Numbered from the stretch's first letter, positions 22,227 through 33,925 are shown. The stretch: 64,000 nucleotides of DNA from Adenanthera pavonina (GCA_026686845.1 JAIVEN010000002.1:26262001-26326000); one strand, 5' to 3'. The notes: a model not told the origin generated them from the letters alone. A program made the numbers and translations.

Positions 22227-24102
22227 GGGAAAATAATATTTCAGTCCTTATAGTTTATTGCAATTTTCAGTCAGTCCCTATACTTTAATTTGTTTTAAAT
22301 CAATCCTTGTTTTCTGCAAACGTTAAGCCGTTAAGTCCTATACTATCTTATGGTTAAAAGATTAATTCTCCAGCTGAACATTTGGCAAGACTCCATGAAG
22401 TAGATGCTTATATGTCTAACGGAATGCTAACTGTTCATGACACATAGGATTTATATTGCCAACCAAAACAAATCGGAGCAAGAGAGAACTCAAAGCTTCT
22501 GTTCTCCCTCTCAAAAACCATGTTTATGCCCTTCAAGAGATGCGAATGAACTTTACAGTGGTAATGTAAGCTAAAGATGATTGGAGTTTCGGGTTGAAAA
22601 TGACACACATGCGTAAAGCTAAGGATGATTGGAGTTTTGGATTGAAGTGATTATATCAAGTTCAAATATTACCTACATTTCAAACGAAAGCAATTGAAGT
22701 AGGAAGTACAGTGGCCCCTCTTTGATTATCGATAATTAATTGTGATCAACCAACACAGTTTCCAACACAGTTTGAGTCCTAATATTCATGATGCTTGATA
22801 AATATCCTTATTTGTTTACCTTTGTTTTTGTTCCAAAAACAGAGGTAAACAGAGTAAAAGTATACACACTTATCATGCTTGAGATTGTTTAAAGCCACTT
22901 GATGTTATTATGCTCCAACTTGAAGAAAATCAAGCATTGTCAATTTTTTAAAAGAACTACATAGAAAGTAAAATGTTGAATATAATTAAGGACTCAAAGG
23001 ATTTAATCAAGTTTTAAAGAAGACGTTATTTTTGGTGTACTTGGTGAGAAGAATTTAATCAAACCTTTGGCTAATAAAGAAATGGTCTCAACACTCATCT
23101 ATATGGGCTCTAGTTATCTTTTATTAGAGAGCTGAAATAAGTACTTCAAAGGATGAACTATTGGAAAGGTCATCAGCTCATCTATTTTTCAATCATGTAC
23201 AACGGTCCTTCTCCGGGGTTCATCTATTTTTTTAGGAACCTACTCCATTATGCCTTCTATCTCTATTTCATTCTCTGCATATATAAGCTTGGCACCTTGG
23301 ATACTGGGGATTGGAGTTGTATCGTTGAAAAAGATAGGCATGGGTTCGTACAAATTTAATGAGAATACTTACCTAGCCTTGCTCTGGTTCTCTCTCTTCA
23401 TATTTTTTGCACTATATTGAACATTCTGCAAAGTTAAGTAGCATATAAAATGAAACTTAAGCTTCATGATGAGATAAACTATGTGATTATAAGTACCAGA
23501 TTGTTGCTTTGACCATTTGATTATCCAAATAGTTTTGGGGGCCATATGAGTATGATTTTCCAATGATATTCAACTTTCGAGAGCCCAACTCTGACATTCG
23601 AACAAGCTACTCCTCCTCACGGTGAGTCCTTCTTCCACCACGTTAAAGCTCTCTTCTGGTGCCGCCGAGAGCTTCAACGCTATTGCATTTCGTTCCACAT
23701 CACTTCGACCGATTCCCTCAAGCTTTGTGGTCTTCTTTTAGAACCCCAAGATCTCCCTCGTTAGCCTTGGAAAGCTTTAGCTTTCCAAACAATTAACCCA
23801 GGAATGAAGAAAGCTCCAAACTTTTTTTATATAAAAAAATTACATCTAAACATTTTGGAAGCTGAGTGGACATTATTACTCCTGGTTGCCACCTCATCAC
23901 TTCACCACCGCATGAGATGTTTTGTTTAACACTGTTAGGCCACATGTGCACTTTTGAGGATTATAGTTTAAGCTTTTTTATACAATAGGGATTAACTTTA
24001 TAATTGTTATAAACTATAGGAATCTGTTTGAAAAAAATTCAAACTATAAGGACTAAGTTGAAAATTAGGCAAACTATAGGGACTAAGTAATTGGTTTTCT
24101 CT
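22227..24102. mobile_element. Inverted-repeat-bounded DNA element (MULE-like?), 1.9 kb
   Basis: The left end (GGGAAAATAATATTTCAGTC, then CTTATAGTTTATTGCAATTTTC and CAGTCCCTATACTTT) is mirrored by the right end read on the minus strand (GAGAAAACCAATTACTTAGT, then CCCTATAGTTTGCCTAATTTTC and TTAGTCCTTATAGTTTG). The arms are about 70 bp and imperfect, built of AGTCCCTATAGTTT sub-repeats. No convincing target duplication was found; TAATATTT is present near both ends but does not sit symmetrically. No transposase is visible. It could be a Mutator-like or other non-autonomous DNA transposon. Confidence 0.55.
23617..23764 (+). pseudogene. Coding-like fragment inside the inverted-repeat element, unrecognised
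   Basis: This is a short stretch clearly richer in G+C than its surroundings. It is open in one frame for about 48 codons (SFFHHVKALFWCRRELQRYC and onward, ending LLLEPQDLPR then TAG). Such composition inside an inverted-repeat element suggests a captured host gene piece (Pack-MULE style), but I do not recognise the source and no splice sites or start can be assigned. Confidence 0.3.
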
Positions 24103-26009
24103 AATATTTATCACTTTAGAATATTAATGATGTATTAATTACATTTTTTAATATTTTACCCCTATCAATACTTTTAATTTTCTCTTGGTTCGTGTGAATA
24201 AATTTAAGTCAATGACATTTTAGTAAAATACTATTAAAATTTATAATAATTTAAATCATTTAATGATTTCCTTGGTCCATGTAAAAATTCTAAAATGACA
24301 TTTTTTATGAATCAGAAAAAGTATTTGATAGCTAATGATTATTGATTTTGAAAATGTAGTATGATATGTTTTCATCATCTAAACAATATGGATATTCAAT
24401 CTTACTCTTGAAGAGAAAATAAAGGACCTTTTGGTAAACTTTAATAATTTATGTCCCAATTCAATTTCACTAACTATTAACTATATTATCAGAATTATAA
24501 CAATATTGTTAATGCTATCACGGATGATAGATGCATTTACTGATTTTTTGAAATATTAAGGTTTAATTATTTAATAATACAAAGTTATAAAGAATTATCT
24601 AATCAAAATAAAAATATAAGACTAAAATGAAAATTTGGAGAACTTTCCAGTACCATTATTTCTAAAATATTGACTTTCATGATAGTACCTTCAAGGTGTT
24701 TTATGAAAGTGTGGCACCATCAATGACGTTAGCCACTGGAGATGTGTAAATATTGAACTCATATTGGTGTGGATCTTGCAGTATCAGTCTCATTAGACTA
24801 TGTTTAGGTAGGAGGGAGCCAACCCAAAAACTACATTTCACATGGTGAAACGCAAAAGCATGTTGAGACTTGCCTCTGCGCTTCACTATTGTGAAACGTG
24901 ATTTTGGGTACGCGATCTACTTTAGATGTCTAATTTTTTTTTTTGTTATTAAAAAAACTAAGTGCTGTATTCCTAGCTATGGTATTGCAAAAGGAGTGAC
25001 ACATAGGGAGATTGAGGAGTGGAAGCTGCATATTGAAGAAATTCCAAAAGCCGTTAGAGGAAGGGACGGATTAGTAACTACACTTTTTTATATGAAACTT
25101 GCTGTGGAGAGTATTGAAAATGTGAAGGATAACCACGGATCAACTAATTAAAGTGGTGTCGTAATAAGCTAAACAAATCACAATAATGTATATTTAAATC
25201 ACATCAATGATACAAGACACACCTTTATAACATCATAGAAGAATCTGTAAACAAATGATGAAAAAGATCGGATGAGAGAGCTGCAACTCACGCATAATAA
25301 TACAATTATTCTAGTATAATAAAGATTAATTTTGTAAATAGAAGAATACTTGTAGAACCAAACATTCTTTTTCCCCATCTAACATTAATTCCCATCTTTC
25401 TCTCTACACTCCTCCCCTACAGTTTCTTTGAATTCTCATTTGGTGCTCATTATTGCATCTAGACAGATTTGGATAGATCGTCTAAATCAAATTTGGATAG
25501 TTCAAATTCAATATTTTTTTTATTTTTTAAATAATAAAATCATATTTTTAAAAGTGATAATTATAAAATTCTTTATTTTAAATTTTGCATCAAATAAAAA
25601 AAAAATTGAAAATATAAAAAATAAATAAATATCTAATCTAAATTGTTCATATCTAATTTGAATGGCTCAAATATATGATAAATACATCATATATAATGGG
25701 TCCTGAATAAAAATTCTTCTCAATTATAAGAGCTCCTTCTAGAAACACATCCCCTCCCCTCCCCTCCCCTCCCCCTTCTTCTAATTAACTAATATCTTAT
25801 CTCTACCACTTTAATCATTAAGCTAAGTCAATATACAGTGACACATATAACTGTGAAGTAATTCACTTCATATATGTGGATCCTAATAATTGAAAATGCT
25901 CTCTCAATATAATTGTTTTATTACAGGACTCAAATTCAAAATCAATCTTAATTTTTTTTTTATGAACTTCCTCTTCTTAAGTTTTCACTTTTTAGTTACT
26001 GTTTTGAAT
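24103..26009. other. Intergenic, AT-rich, with one doubtful coding-like scrap and a CCCCT microsatellite
   Basis: Nothing firmly annotatable. At 24975-25151 on plus, a 56-codon open stretch (GIAKGVTHREIEEWKLHIEE and onward) has coding-like composition but no recognised family; it may be a gene fragment. At 25751-25775 there is a (CCCCT)5-like pyrimidine run. The remainder is A/T homopolymer-rich. Confidence 0.5.
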
Positions 26010-26017
26010 TTGATTTT
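26010..26017. repeat. Left target-site duplication of the foldback element (TTGATTTT)
   Basis: The 8-bp TTGATTTT just left of GGGAGAAAGACAC is repeated exactly at 27343-27350 just right of GTCTTTTTCCCC. Confidence 0.75.
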
Positions 26018-27342
26018 GGGAGAAAGACACTTTGGGACCCTGGAAGGAGAATAATGACAAATTAAGACCTATAAAATTAAAAATCCCTCAAAAGGACCTA
26101 GGTCCTTATATGTCATTAAAAAAAAAAACTTGTTTACCAAATTACCCCTTCCCCTTTCTCCCTTTCCTCCCAACTTACTGTCGCCGGCGCCGGTGTCGGT
26201 GACGTCGCCGGAGGTCCGATCACCGGCGACGTCACCGGAGGTCTGCTCACTGGCGACGTCGCCGGTGATCCGGTCATCGGAGCTCCGGTCGCCGGAGCTC
26301 CGGTCACCGGTGATAGCGCCGGAATAGTGAAATATTTTCAGTTGGAAAAATAGTTTTTGTCACTTGGAAATTTAGTTATCCCCACTTGGAAATTTAGTTA
26401 TCGCCAGTTGGAAATTTAGTTATTTCCACTTGAGAGATTTGTTATCCATACTTGGAAATTTAGTTATCTCCACTTGGAAAATTAATTATCGTTAGTTGGA
26501 AATTTAGTTATTCTCACTTGGAAATTTGTTATAATAACTAAATTTCTGAAGTAAAAATAACTAAATTTCCCAAGTGGAGATAACTAAATTTTCAAGTGTA
26601 GATAACAAATTTCTCAAGTGAGAATAACTAAATTTCCAAGTGGGAATAACTAAATTTCCAAATGGAGATAACTAAATTTCTAAATGTAAATAACAAATTT
26701 CCCAAGTGGGAATAACTAAATTTCTGACTGGCGATAACTAATTTTCCAAGTGGGGATAACTAAATTTCCAACTGGTGATCACTAATTTCCCAAGTGAAGA
26801 TAACTAAATTTCCAACTGAAAATAACTAAATTTCTAAGTGTGGATAACAAATTTCCCAAATGAGAATAACTAAATTTCCAACTAACGATAACTAATTTCC
26901 CAAGTGGAGATAACTAAATTTCCAAGTATGGATAACAAATCTCTCAAGTGGAAATAACTAAATTTCCAAGTGGCGATAACTAAATTTCCAAGTGGCAAAA
27001 ACTATTTTTCCAACTGAAAACATTTCACTATTCCGGCGCTATCACCGGTGACCGGAGCTCCGGCGACCGGAGCTCCGATGACCGGATCACCGGCTACGTC
27101 GCCGGTGATCGGACCTCTGGCGACGTCACCGGTGATCGGACCTCCGGCGACATCACCGGCACCGGCGCCGGCGCCGACGACAGTAGGTTGGGAGGAAAGG
27201 GAGAAAGGGGAAGGGGTAATATGGTAAACAAGTTTTTTTTTAATGACATATAAGGACCTAGGTCCTTTTGAGGAATTTTTAATTTTATAGGTCTTAATTT
27301 GTCATTATTCTCCTTCCAGGGTCCCAAAGTGTCTTTTTCCCC
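26018..27342. mobile_element. 1.3 kb foldback (giant palindrome) transposon next to the 7TM gene
   Basis: The arms (26018 to about 26345 and about 27010 to 27342, roughly 330 bp each) are near-perfect inverted repeats starting GGGAGAAAGACACTTTGGGA on the left and GGGGAAAAAGACACTTTGGG on the minus-strand right. The inner half of each arm is very GC-rich, made of CGCCGGCGACGTC-type and CCGGAGCTCCGG palindromic units. The core (about 26345-27010) is a run of about 24-bp units, TTGGAAATTTAGTTATCNCC, pointing one way to about 26530 (about 8 units) and the opposite way thereafter (about 20 units). Exact 8-bp flanking duplications show that it inserted as a unit. No transposase. Long arms fit a Mutator-like or classical foldback element; an 8-bp duplication would also fit hAT. 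The right end is 182 bp from the start codon of the 7TM gene. Confidence 0.85.
26345..27010. repeat. Core of about 28 convergent 24-bp tandem units of the foldback element
   Basis: Units of the type CTTGGAAATTTAGTTATCTCCA vary by substitution and change orientation near 26530-26545. They are variants of one unit with no unique spacers, so this is not a CRISPR-like array. Confidence 0.85.
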
Positions 27343-27350
27343 TTGATTTT
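27343..27350. repeat. Right target-site duplication of the foldback element (TTGATTTT)
   Basis: An exact copy of 26010-26017, directly after the terminal CCCC. Confidence 0.75.
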
Positions 27351-27524
27351 TGATTATGAGTAAGAGCGTGAAGCTACCTTCCCTAATTGGCATTGGAGAG
27401 CGACGTAGCACCGATGACCAGTGCCGACATGTCTTCGGTCTCACTCTTCCTCCCTACACGCTTTATCTCTCTCTCTCCATCTTTGCTGAATCCAACTTCC
27501 TCTCTCTCACTTCGATTCCTCGGC
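27343..27524 (+). promoter_or_regulatory. Proximal promoter / 5' UTR of the 7TM gene
   Basis: Only 182 bp separate the foldback terminus from the ATG at 27525. The stretch is CT-rich near the gene (TATCTCTCTCTCTCCATC at about 27465), a typical plant pyrimidine patch of 5' leaders, and shows no clear TATA box. An in-frame upstream ATG at 27387 would add 46 residues ahead of the signal peptide and is probably leader sequence. Confidence 0.5.
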
Positions 27525-30500
27525 ATGGATTTAGCAACTCAAACAACAAGATCTGCTCTGCGCGACCTGTTCTTCTTCGCGCCATTTTTCTTACTCTTTC
27601 TCATTTTCGTCACCGCTAATGGTTCCATCCACGTCTACGATAAGGAGCCCTTCAGAGAAGTCGGCAATGCTTACCTTCTCTCAGGTGGCAGCGAAGGTAT
27701 CCGAGCTTCTCTCGCCGCCTCTTCTCTGTCAGATAGGACGGTCCACGATGGGCATTCTTATATCCGGTAATCTATCTTTGTTTTTTTTTTTTATTTGGGA
27801 AAACCCTGATGAATAAACTGAATAGGAGGCTGATCAGGTAGAAAAGTTTGTGCATTGTTTAATGATGAATCTGATTTGATTGGGATGATTAGGTAAAGAA
27901 AGTCGGAAACAGTGTTATGCATTTTTTGTAATTTTCTTTTCCTGATTTGGTTGGTTGGGTATATTGCACAATCTGACATTCATATATGGTCAAGACCTTG
28001 TGTTTGTTGCATTTTTTTGGGACTTTAACTGATAGAGGATGGCTTGGAAATTCAGTAGTATGGTAGGAGGGCTTATCACTTGAAAAGATTCTCAAGAGAA
28101 GTCCATTGAAAGAGATTACTTAAAAGATTAAAAGATAATGTGTTTCACTAAAATAGCATGTGACTTAAGTATTATTGGTCTTAATTAGTATTAATTTCAT
28201 TTTTATTAATTATGGGCTGAACTTTATTAGTTAATAAAGTTCAATTAGTTAATTAGTAGTCTTTTTGATAGCCCACCTTATAAATAAACATGTCATGTGC
28301 CAAATATGTGACTTCATTAATGTGGTGACATGTTTATAAGGGCTTAGGTCTTATTTTTATTATTTTCTTATGAATTTTCGTTATTTTATTTTATGGATTT
28401 ATTTTAATAGTTTCCTAGTTCTAATAGGATTGTTATTTGGGCCTAAAGTCTCCTAATCCTATTAGGATTACTTGGGCCTAAATTAATTAGGTTTTTTAAG
28501 CTTATTAAGTTAGATTTTACCTTGCCTATTTAAGTCTAACTTTTATGTGCGTTTTTAAGATTTGAATGATTAAAGTTTCAGACTTTTGTGAGTTTCCTCT
28601 TGCGATTCTTTGAGTGCTAGAAAGAATACTATGACTTATCAAGGAATTGGTCAATCCTTATGGCGTCACTGGAACTAGGGTTCAAGAGACTGGTTCTCTT
28701 GAGTTCTAATTCTCAAGACCAACATCTATCCATCTTATTTCTTTATTTTTGGCTTTCTTTTGCTTCTGTTATCGTGCGTCTTTATTTTTTTCTTTGCTGT
28801 CTAGTCTTTGTGTTCCTTGTTTAGCAAAGATCTGGGTGTTATACACATAAAAGTGGGTTCTTTGGACGAGTTCCAAAATGGTTCACTTATCATTAACTTT
28901 TGCTCAAATTTAAAATCTGCAATTTGAATCTGAACTAAATGATATGAGTAAAGCTAGTAGCTTGATAGGGAATGAATCATTTCAATTGGTTGAATGGAGT
29001 AGTTAATGATTTAAAAGTAGAAACGAGGAGAATTAACTTGCAGGGTCACTTTGCTAACTATTCCGACTTTGTAGATTTAATAACTTGATTCTTCTAGTTG
29101 GTCTGTAAATAACTGATATAGTTTTACGTTGTTGGGAATAACTACCTAACTTGTCATCTGCCGGCCATACTCTATTAATAAGAGTAGGCTCTATATCATT
29201 GGTTGTTGAATCAATTCATTTATTTTCTTTGAGCAAATTATCTTAACGTTTTTCTGAAATGAAGAACTTGAAACTGAACAAATAGAGATAATATGCTCAT
29301 AGCCTCATACACTTCATATTCTCTTCTTTTGACATAAATCATAACACTGACTTTTTTGGGGAGCTGGTGGATAGATTTGGGAACATCACCTTTCAGAGAA
29401 GCAAGGCCACTGCTGATGAGCATCAAGCAATGGAGCACAGTACTGGGTTGATACAGGTTATAATTTTTGAGGGAGCTGATCGTAATAATATAGGTGGTTC
29501 TGCTTATGGTGGCCAACGAGCAATCTGTTGTACCCCTGATTTAGCTAAGCTGGAAGATTGTAAGCAAGGGGAAGTTATTAGGAGACGTTCTGTGACAGAC
29601 ATTAACTGGCCCATCATTTTAAAAGTACATTTCAGTGGGAATTACTTAATTGCAAAGCTCAATGATGAAGAAGTTTCCATCACAAAGACTGGAATGTACA
29701 ATTTGTTTTTTGTTGCATGTGACCCCAAGCTGAATGAAACAGTTATGATTGGAAAGACAATCTGGAAAAATCCTGATGGGTACTTACCTGGTAGGATGGC
29801 CCCGTTGAAGAATTTTTATATATTTATGGCAGTTGCTTATCTTTGCCTCATCGTGATTTGGTTCCTTCAGTATTTAAGGTTTTGGAAGGATATACTGCAA
29901 CTCCAGCATTTTATCACTGCTATTATTGCTCTTGGATTGTTTGAGATGATTCTTTGGCATTTTGAGTATGTCAATTTTAATGATACTGGAATCAGACCTG
30001 TTGTAGTCACAACATGGGTTGTCACTGTTGGGGCTATAAGGAAAACTATATCGCGGCTCATTATTCTCTCCGTTTCAATGGGCTATGGTGTTGTGCGGCC
30101 TACTCTTGGTGGTCTTACCTCAAAGGTGCTTTTGCTTGGTATAACTTACTTCCTAGCATCTGAGTTGCTGGATATAACTGAATATGTGGGGACCATCAAT
30201 GATGTATCAGGAAGGGCAAGGCTCGTTCTAGTTCTTCCTAATGCTTTCCTGAATGCTTTTTTAATAGTATGGATTTTCACTTCTCTTTCAAGAACACTGG
30301 AGCAGTTACAGGTAGCCTCTCTCTTATCACTTTATTTGCTGTACCTTACCTTTAAATTTCTGTATTCTTTTTTAATAATTTCTAGATGTTCAGTTTTTGG
30401 AGATCAATATTGTTTTCTTTTGTCTCCATTTTGCAGGCAAAAAGGAGTTCTGTTAAGTTGGATATATACAGGAAGTTCTCCAATGCATTAGCAGTAACAG

Positions 30501-33329
30501 TGATATCCTCTGTTGCTTGGATAGGTTATGAGGTAGGACGTATAATCTACATGTTTAATCTCATACAAAAACAATATTAACTGGTATTCGTTTGTCACTG
30601 GTTGTAATTTGCTTTAGTGCCCTGTTTTATCCCAAAAAAAAAAGAAGAAAAAAGAACGTCGTCCAGTGCTCAAGGATCCAACACCCTCATTTGAAAGTCA
30701 ACCTCAGTCAAGATATTTACATGTTTTCCACATTCCCAATTCTTCATCCCTTGAAAGCTAATGTAACAGCCTCCAATTTTGATCCTTAAAACGTTTGTTA
30801 TTTACTTCTTAGAAAGTCATGACATTTCCTCTGAGATGTTTTTGGCAAAATGGATAGATCAATTGCATTTCCAGTAACATATTGTACATTGTGGAGCAGG
30901 CTGTGCACTTTATATATTAGTACTATGTCCAACTTTATAGAAAACCAATAGACTTCAATTAGATTGGATATGTTGAAACCAATAGTTACAATGCACAAGA
31001 TATTTAAACGTTTTCCACATTCCCAATTCTTCATTCCTTGAAAGCTAATGTAACGAGCTCCAATTTTGATCCTTATACGTTTGTTATTTTCTTCTTAGAA
31101 AGTCGTAACATTTCCTTTGAGATGCTTTTGGTAAAATGTATTGATCAATTGCATTTCCAGTAACATCGTGTACATTGTAGAGCAGGCTGTGCACTTTATA
31201 AATTTGTACTACGTCCAACTTCATAGTAACCAGTAGACTTCAATTAGATTGGATATGTTCATCTTGCCTTTTCACACTTTTAGTTAGTAGGCGTTGTGCA
31301 TGCACCACTTCTTATTTTGAAGTTGTAAACGGAAGATTGCAGGTGACCATCTTGAATCTAAGAATTTGAAGGGTATGTCAATGCTATTGGGCCAGGTTTT
31401 GGGTTAAATGAAATATTTACACCGAATTCTACTTAACTAAGTGTACTGTAAGGATGCATATTTACACCGAATTCTATTATGGTTTTAATTGCTTTTGGCT
31501 TCAGTTTGTTATGTTTCCAGATATAGCTTCTTATCTCATTACTTACTGATAATTTGTGGTGATGTGTTTTTTCACTATTGTCAGAACCAAATTGGACTAG
31601 CCGGTTCAGCTGGTCGAACTGGCAACCGGTGCCTGGTCCGGTCTGGTTAAGGTAGAGGATCGGAAGAGTTCAAAACCAGTGGAACCAGTCATGAATCAAT
31701 AGAACTGGTCTTGAACTGATCCTGAATTGGTCCCATATTTTTTTTAAAACATTTTTTTAGTTTTTAAGATAAAATGATATCATTTTTAGTATAAAATGTT
31801 TTTTCTTTATATATTATAATATTATATAAGTGTTATTATAATATATAATTATTAAAAATTGTATATTTAATTAATAAATAATATTATAATGGATTAGTAA
31901 TTTATTATTTTGAAATCAAAATATGATTATGGATGAATATTAACTTATTTACATCTAAATATTAAATTATGAAACTTATTAATAATTTGTTTGTGGTGAA
32001 TAATATATTAATAATTTAGTATTATTTAATTTGAGACTTTAATTAAGTCATAAAATTTGTTTAAACTTGTATTATTTGTTTTAAATATATTATTTTAATC
32101 ACTACTGGTCCGATCCCGGTTAGATTATAGTTGAACTATTGAACCTTAAATGAGTATCTTGTCTAGTTCAATACCTGGTCCGGTTCTGATAACATTAGTT
32201 CTTTTTGTATGACAAATTACTGGTAAAAAATACTCCTCTCACAATTTATCATATGCGTTGCATTTACCATGTACTACAATCTATTTTGCAGCTATACTTC
32301 AAAGCTACAGATCCTTTCAATGAGCGATGGCAGAGTGCTTGGATTATTACAGCTTTCTGGGACATTCTGGCATTTGCATTGCTGTGTGTTATATGTTATC
32401 TCTGGGCCCCATCTCAAAGCTCTCAAAGGTGCATTATATTTTTCGATTTCTATGTATTTAACATATTTTGTCTCAAAATTATTTTTTGCTGATATTTCTA
32501 TGGGAAACTATTTTACATTTATCATCTCTACAAAATAATTGGTGCAAGCCTTGTAAATATACCCTTCTGCTAAGCTTTAGAAATGAAAGAAAATATTTAT
32601 TATAAAGAAAAATTATAGACACAGAATGCTTTCCCATAGAAGATTGTCATTTGTCAAGCAAATTTGTTGTGTTGTATGGGTTAGGCATAACGGGTTTAGG
32701 TCCAATATTGCAGCCACATCTGACTTTTGTTCATAAAACATAAAGATTGACTCAAAGTATGGATGCATTATGTGAGTCAAGGCAGCAGAGGCTCAGATAT
32801 TTATCAGATTGAGCGGAAATCAGGAATATATAAATGGATATGTCGGGATTTATCAGAAAAAGAAATGCATTTGTTGAGGAGGACTTCTAGCTGGAGGATC
32901 CTCTCATAAGATGGCCAGAGCAGTAGTGTTGAAGTCACTTCGTGCTATATCTTGTGAGGGTCTCTTGTTTTTCCCCTGTTTATGTAGTATCATATTTGTC
33001 AGCAACCCTCAATGAAGTTTTTAAGTTCTTGAAAGGAAGGTGTAATGCTCTGGCTTTCCCAGAATCGTTAATATGTTGCTTTTCATGTTGTGAAGGCCAG
33101 TTCAAATGGCTTTGTAAAGATCTCATTATTCATTCATATTCTATTGTTTACGCACAGGTATGCATATTCAGAGGAAGTGGGAGAGGAATCGGATCACGAA
33201 GAAGCACAGTCTCTCAAGAATGGAAAGCCGCAAGGTGAACTAAGTTTGGTCAAGCAAGAAAAGAATGATGGAGGCGACAATGCATCATTTGATGAAGAAG
33301 ATAAGCCAGAGGAGGGCAAGAGGGAATAA
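27525..33329 (+). CDS. CAND6/7-like: Lung seven-transmembrane receptor family protein (candidate plant GPCR, CAND6/CAND7 type)
   Basis: Five exons, all with GT-AG introns: 27525-27766, 29375-30311, 30437-30532, 32292-32428 and 33158-33329. Joined length is 1,584 nt, giving 527 codons and a TAA with no internal stop. The N-terminus has a signal peptide (hydrophobic run FFFAPFFLLFLIFV at about residues 16-29). A lumenal/extracellular domain follows (DHSTGLIQ-like region: HSTGLIQVIIFEGADRNNIG; YGGQRAICCTPDLAKL). Seven membrane segments come next, from FYIFMAVAYLCLIVIWF through VVTVGAIRKTI, SVSMGYGVVRPTLG and DITEYVGTINDVSGRARL to WQSAWIITAFWDILAFALL. The tail is acidic and charged (EEVGEESDHEEAQ). 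This is the Lung_7-TM_R family; plant members are predicted G-protein-coupled receptor candidates or endomembrane proteins, and their ligands are not settled. The start was chosen because it places the signal peptide at the N-terminus. Confidence 0.93.
27767..29374 (+). other. Intron 1 of the 7TM gene, with a possible LTR-like insertion
   Basis: The donor is CG-GTAATC and the acceptor GGATAG-A, joining an Arg codon across the splice. The stretch of about 28140-28870 differs in character: AT-rich with repeated CCTAATCCTATTAGGATTA, then a TATTTAAG box, a pyrimidine-rich leader-like part and GGTTCTCTTGAGTTCT, reminiscent of a solo LTR. I could not find matching ends or a target duplication, so this is tentative. 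Confidence 0.45.
30709..31261. repeat. Tandem duplication in intron 3 (period 287 bp)
   Basis: The block beginning CAAGATATTTACATGTTTTCC at 30709 is repeated from 30996 as CAAGATATTTAAACGTTTTCC, and the two copies stay alignable to TTAGATTGGATATGTT (ends near 30974 and 31261). By eye they differ at roughly a tenth of positions. Noncoding. Confidence 0.85.
31573..32197. mobile_element. hAT-like non-autonomous element in intron 3
   Basis: The left end CACTATTGTCAGAACCAAAT mirrors the right end on minus, TAATGTTATCAGAACCGGAC. Both ends carry CCGGTTC/GGTCCGG sub-repeats, a composition typical of plant GTTATCA(G/A)AACCGG hAT-type MITEs. The middle is AT-rich. The flanking 8-mers (TGTTTTTT and GTTCTTTT) are only similar, so the insertion is probably old. 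Confidence 0.65.
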
Positions 33330-33594
33330 GGTATTTCCTATGTACTGTTTTGTAACGTAGTCTTACAACCCTTATACAACAGAAAAGGTGTTTGAAAAGT
33401 TTTGTTTATAGCGTACCAGAATCGAGCAGCTGCCATGTTCTTTTATTTTCCTGTTTAGAATATTAGTTCTTTAATCATATATGTAATTAATGTATAACAT
33501 GCATTGCAAAGGGTGATAATGAATTTGTTTTGTTAGGCTTTCTCATCCTCATATTGCAGGGCACTATTATTGCTCTTATTTGACGTTTGATAGA

Positions 33595-33651
33595 GCTCAT
33601 TGGCGTCGTTTGATCCATGTAGCCGACCCCACATAGTGGGATAAGGCTATT

Positions 33652-33686
<35 letters not shown>

Positions 33687-33689
33687 AGT
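33595..33689 (+). mobile_element. SINE 3' end remnant (Au-SINE-like) with (TTG)n tail
   Basis: The string GAGCTCATTGGCGTCGTTTG followed by TAGCCGACCCCACATAGTGG and ATAAGGCT, ending in about 12 TTG repeats (33652-33687), is the typical 3' end of the Au-SINE family of angiosperms. The pol III box A/B head is missing, so it is 5'-truncated. It lies about 270 bp past the 7TM stop codon. Confidence 0.7.
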
Positions 33690-33925
33690 CTCTAAGGTCT
33701 ACTCAAACCACTGCTAAAGATATTAATGAGGAGTTATCAACCATATTTTGGAGCCAGTTCTCTTTCGCCACCTCTGCAACTTTACAATTTGTGTTTTGAG
33801 TGCATTATGTTACAGTATGCAAGAGTAAGTGTTCACTTAGCTTTAATTATGTAGACATTTTGATCCTCCATTTGGTTCTTGAGAAAATAATTAGAGAAAG
33901 AGAAAGCATTTGAGCAACTACATAT

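Noticed and set aside
22227..24102. Assigning a specific transposon superfamily to the inverted-repeat element
   Set aside because: Termini match only loosely and no symmetric target duplication was found; left as MULE-like with a question mark.
26130..26327. Pro/Ser-rich open frame (SPEVRSPATSPEV repeats) and its mirror at 27094-27444
   Set aside because: Translation of the GC-rich inverted arms of the foldback element; appears in both arms and reflects repeat units, not a gene.
26345..27010. Regular short repeats resembling a CRISPR-like array
   Set aside because: Plant DNA, units are variants of one another without unique spacers, orientation flips in the middle, and the array lies inside a transposon with a target duplication.
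33329..33345. Possible 3' UTR intron of the 7TM gene starting at GGTATTTCC after the stop
   Set aside because: A donor-like string exists, but no clear acceptor could be chosen by eye.
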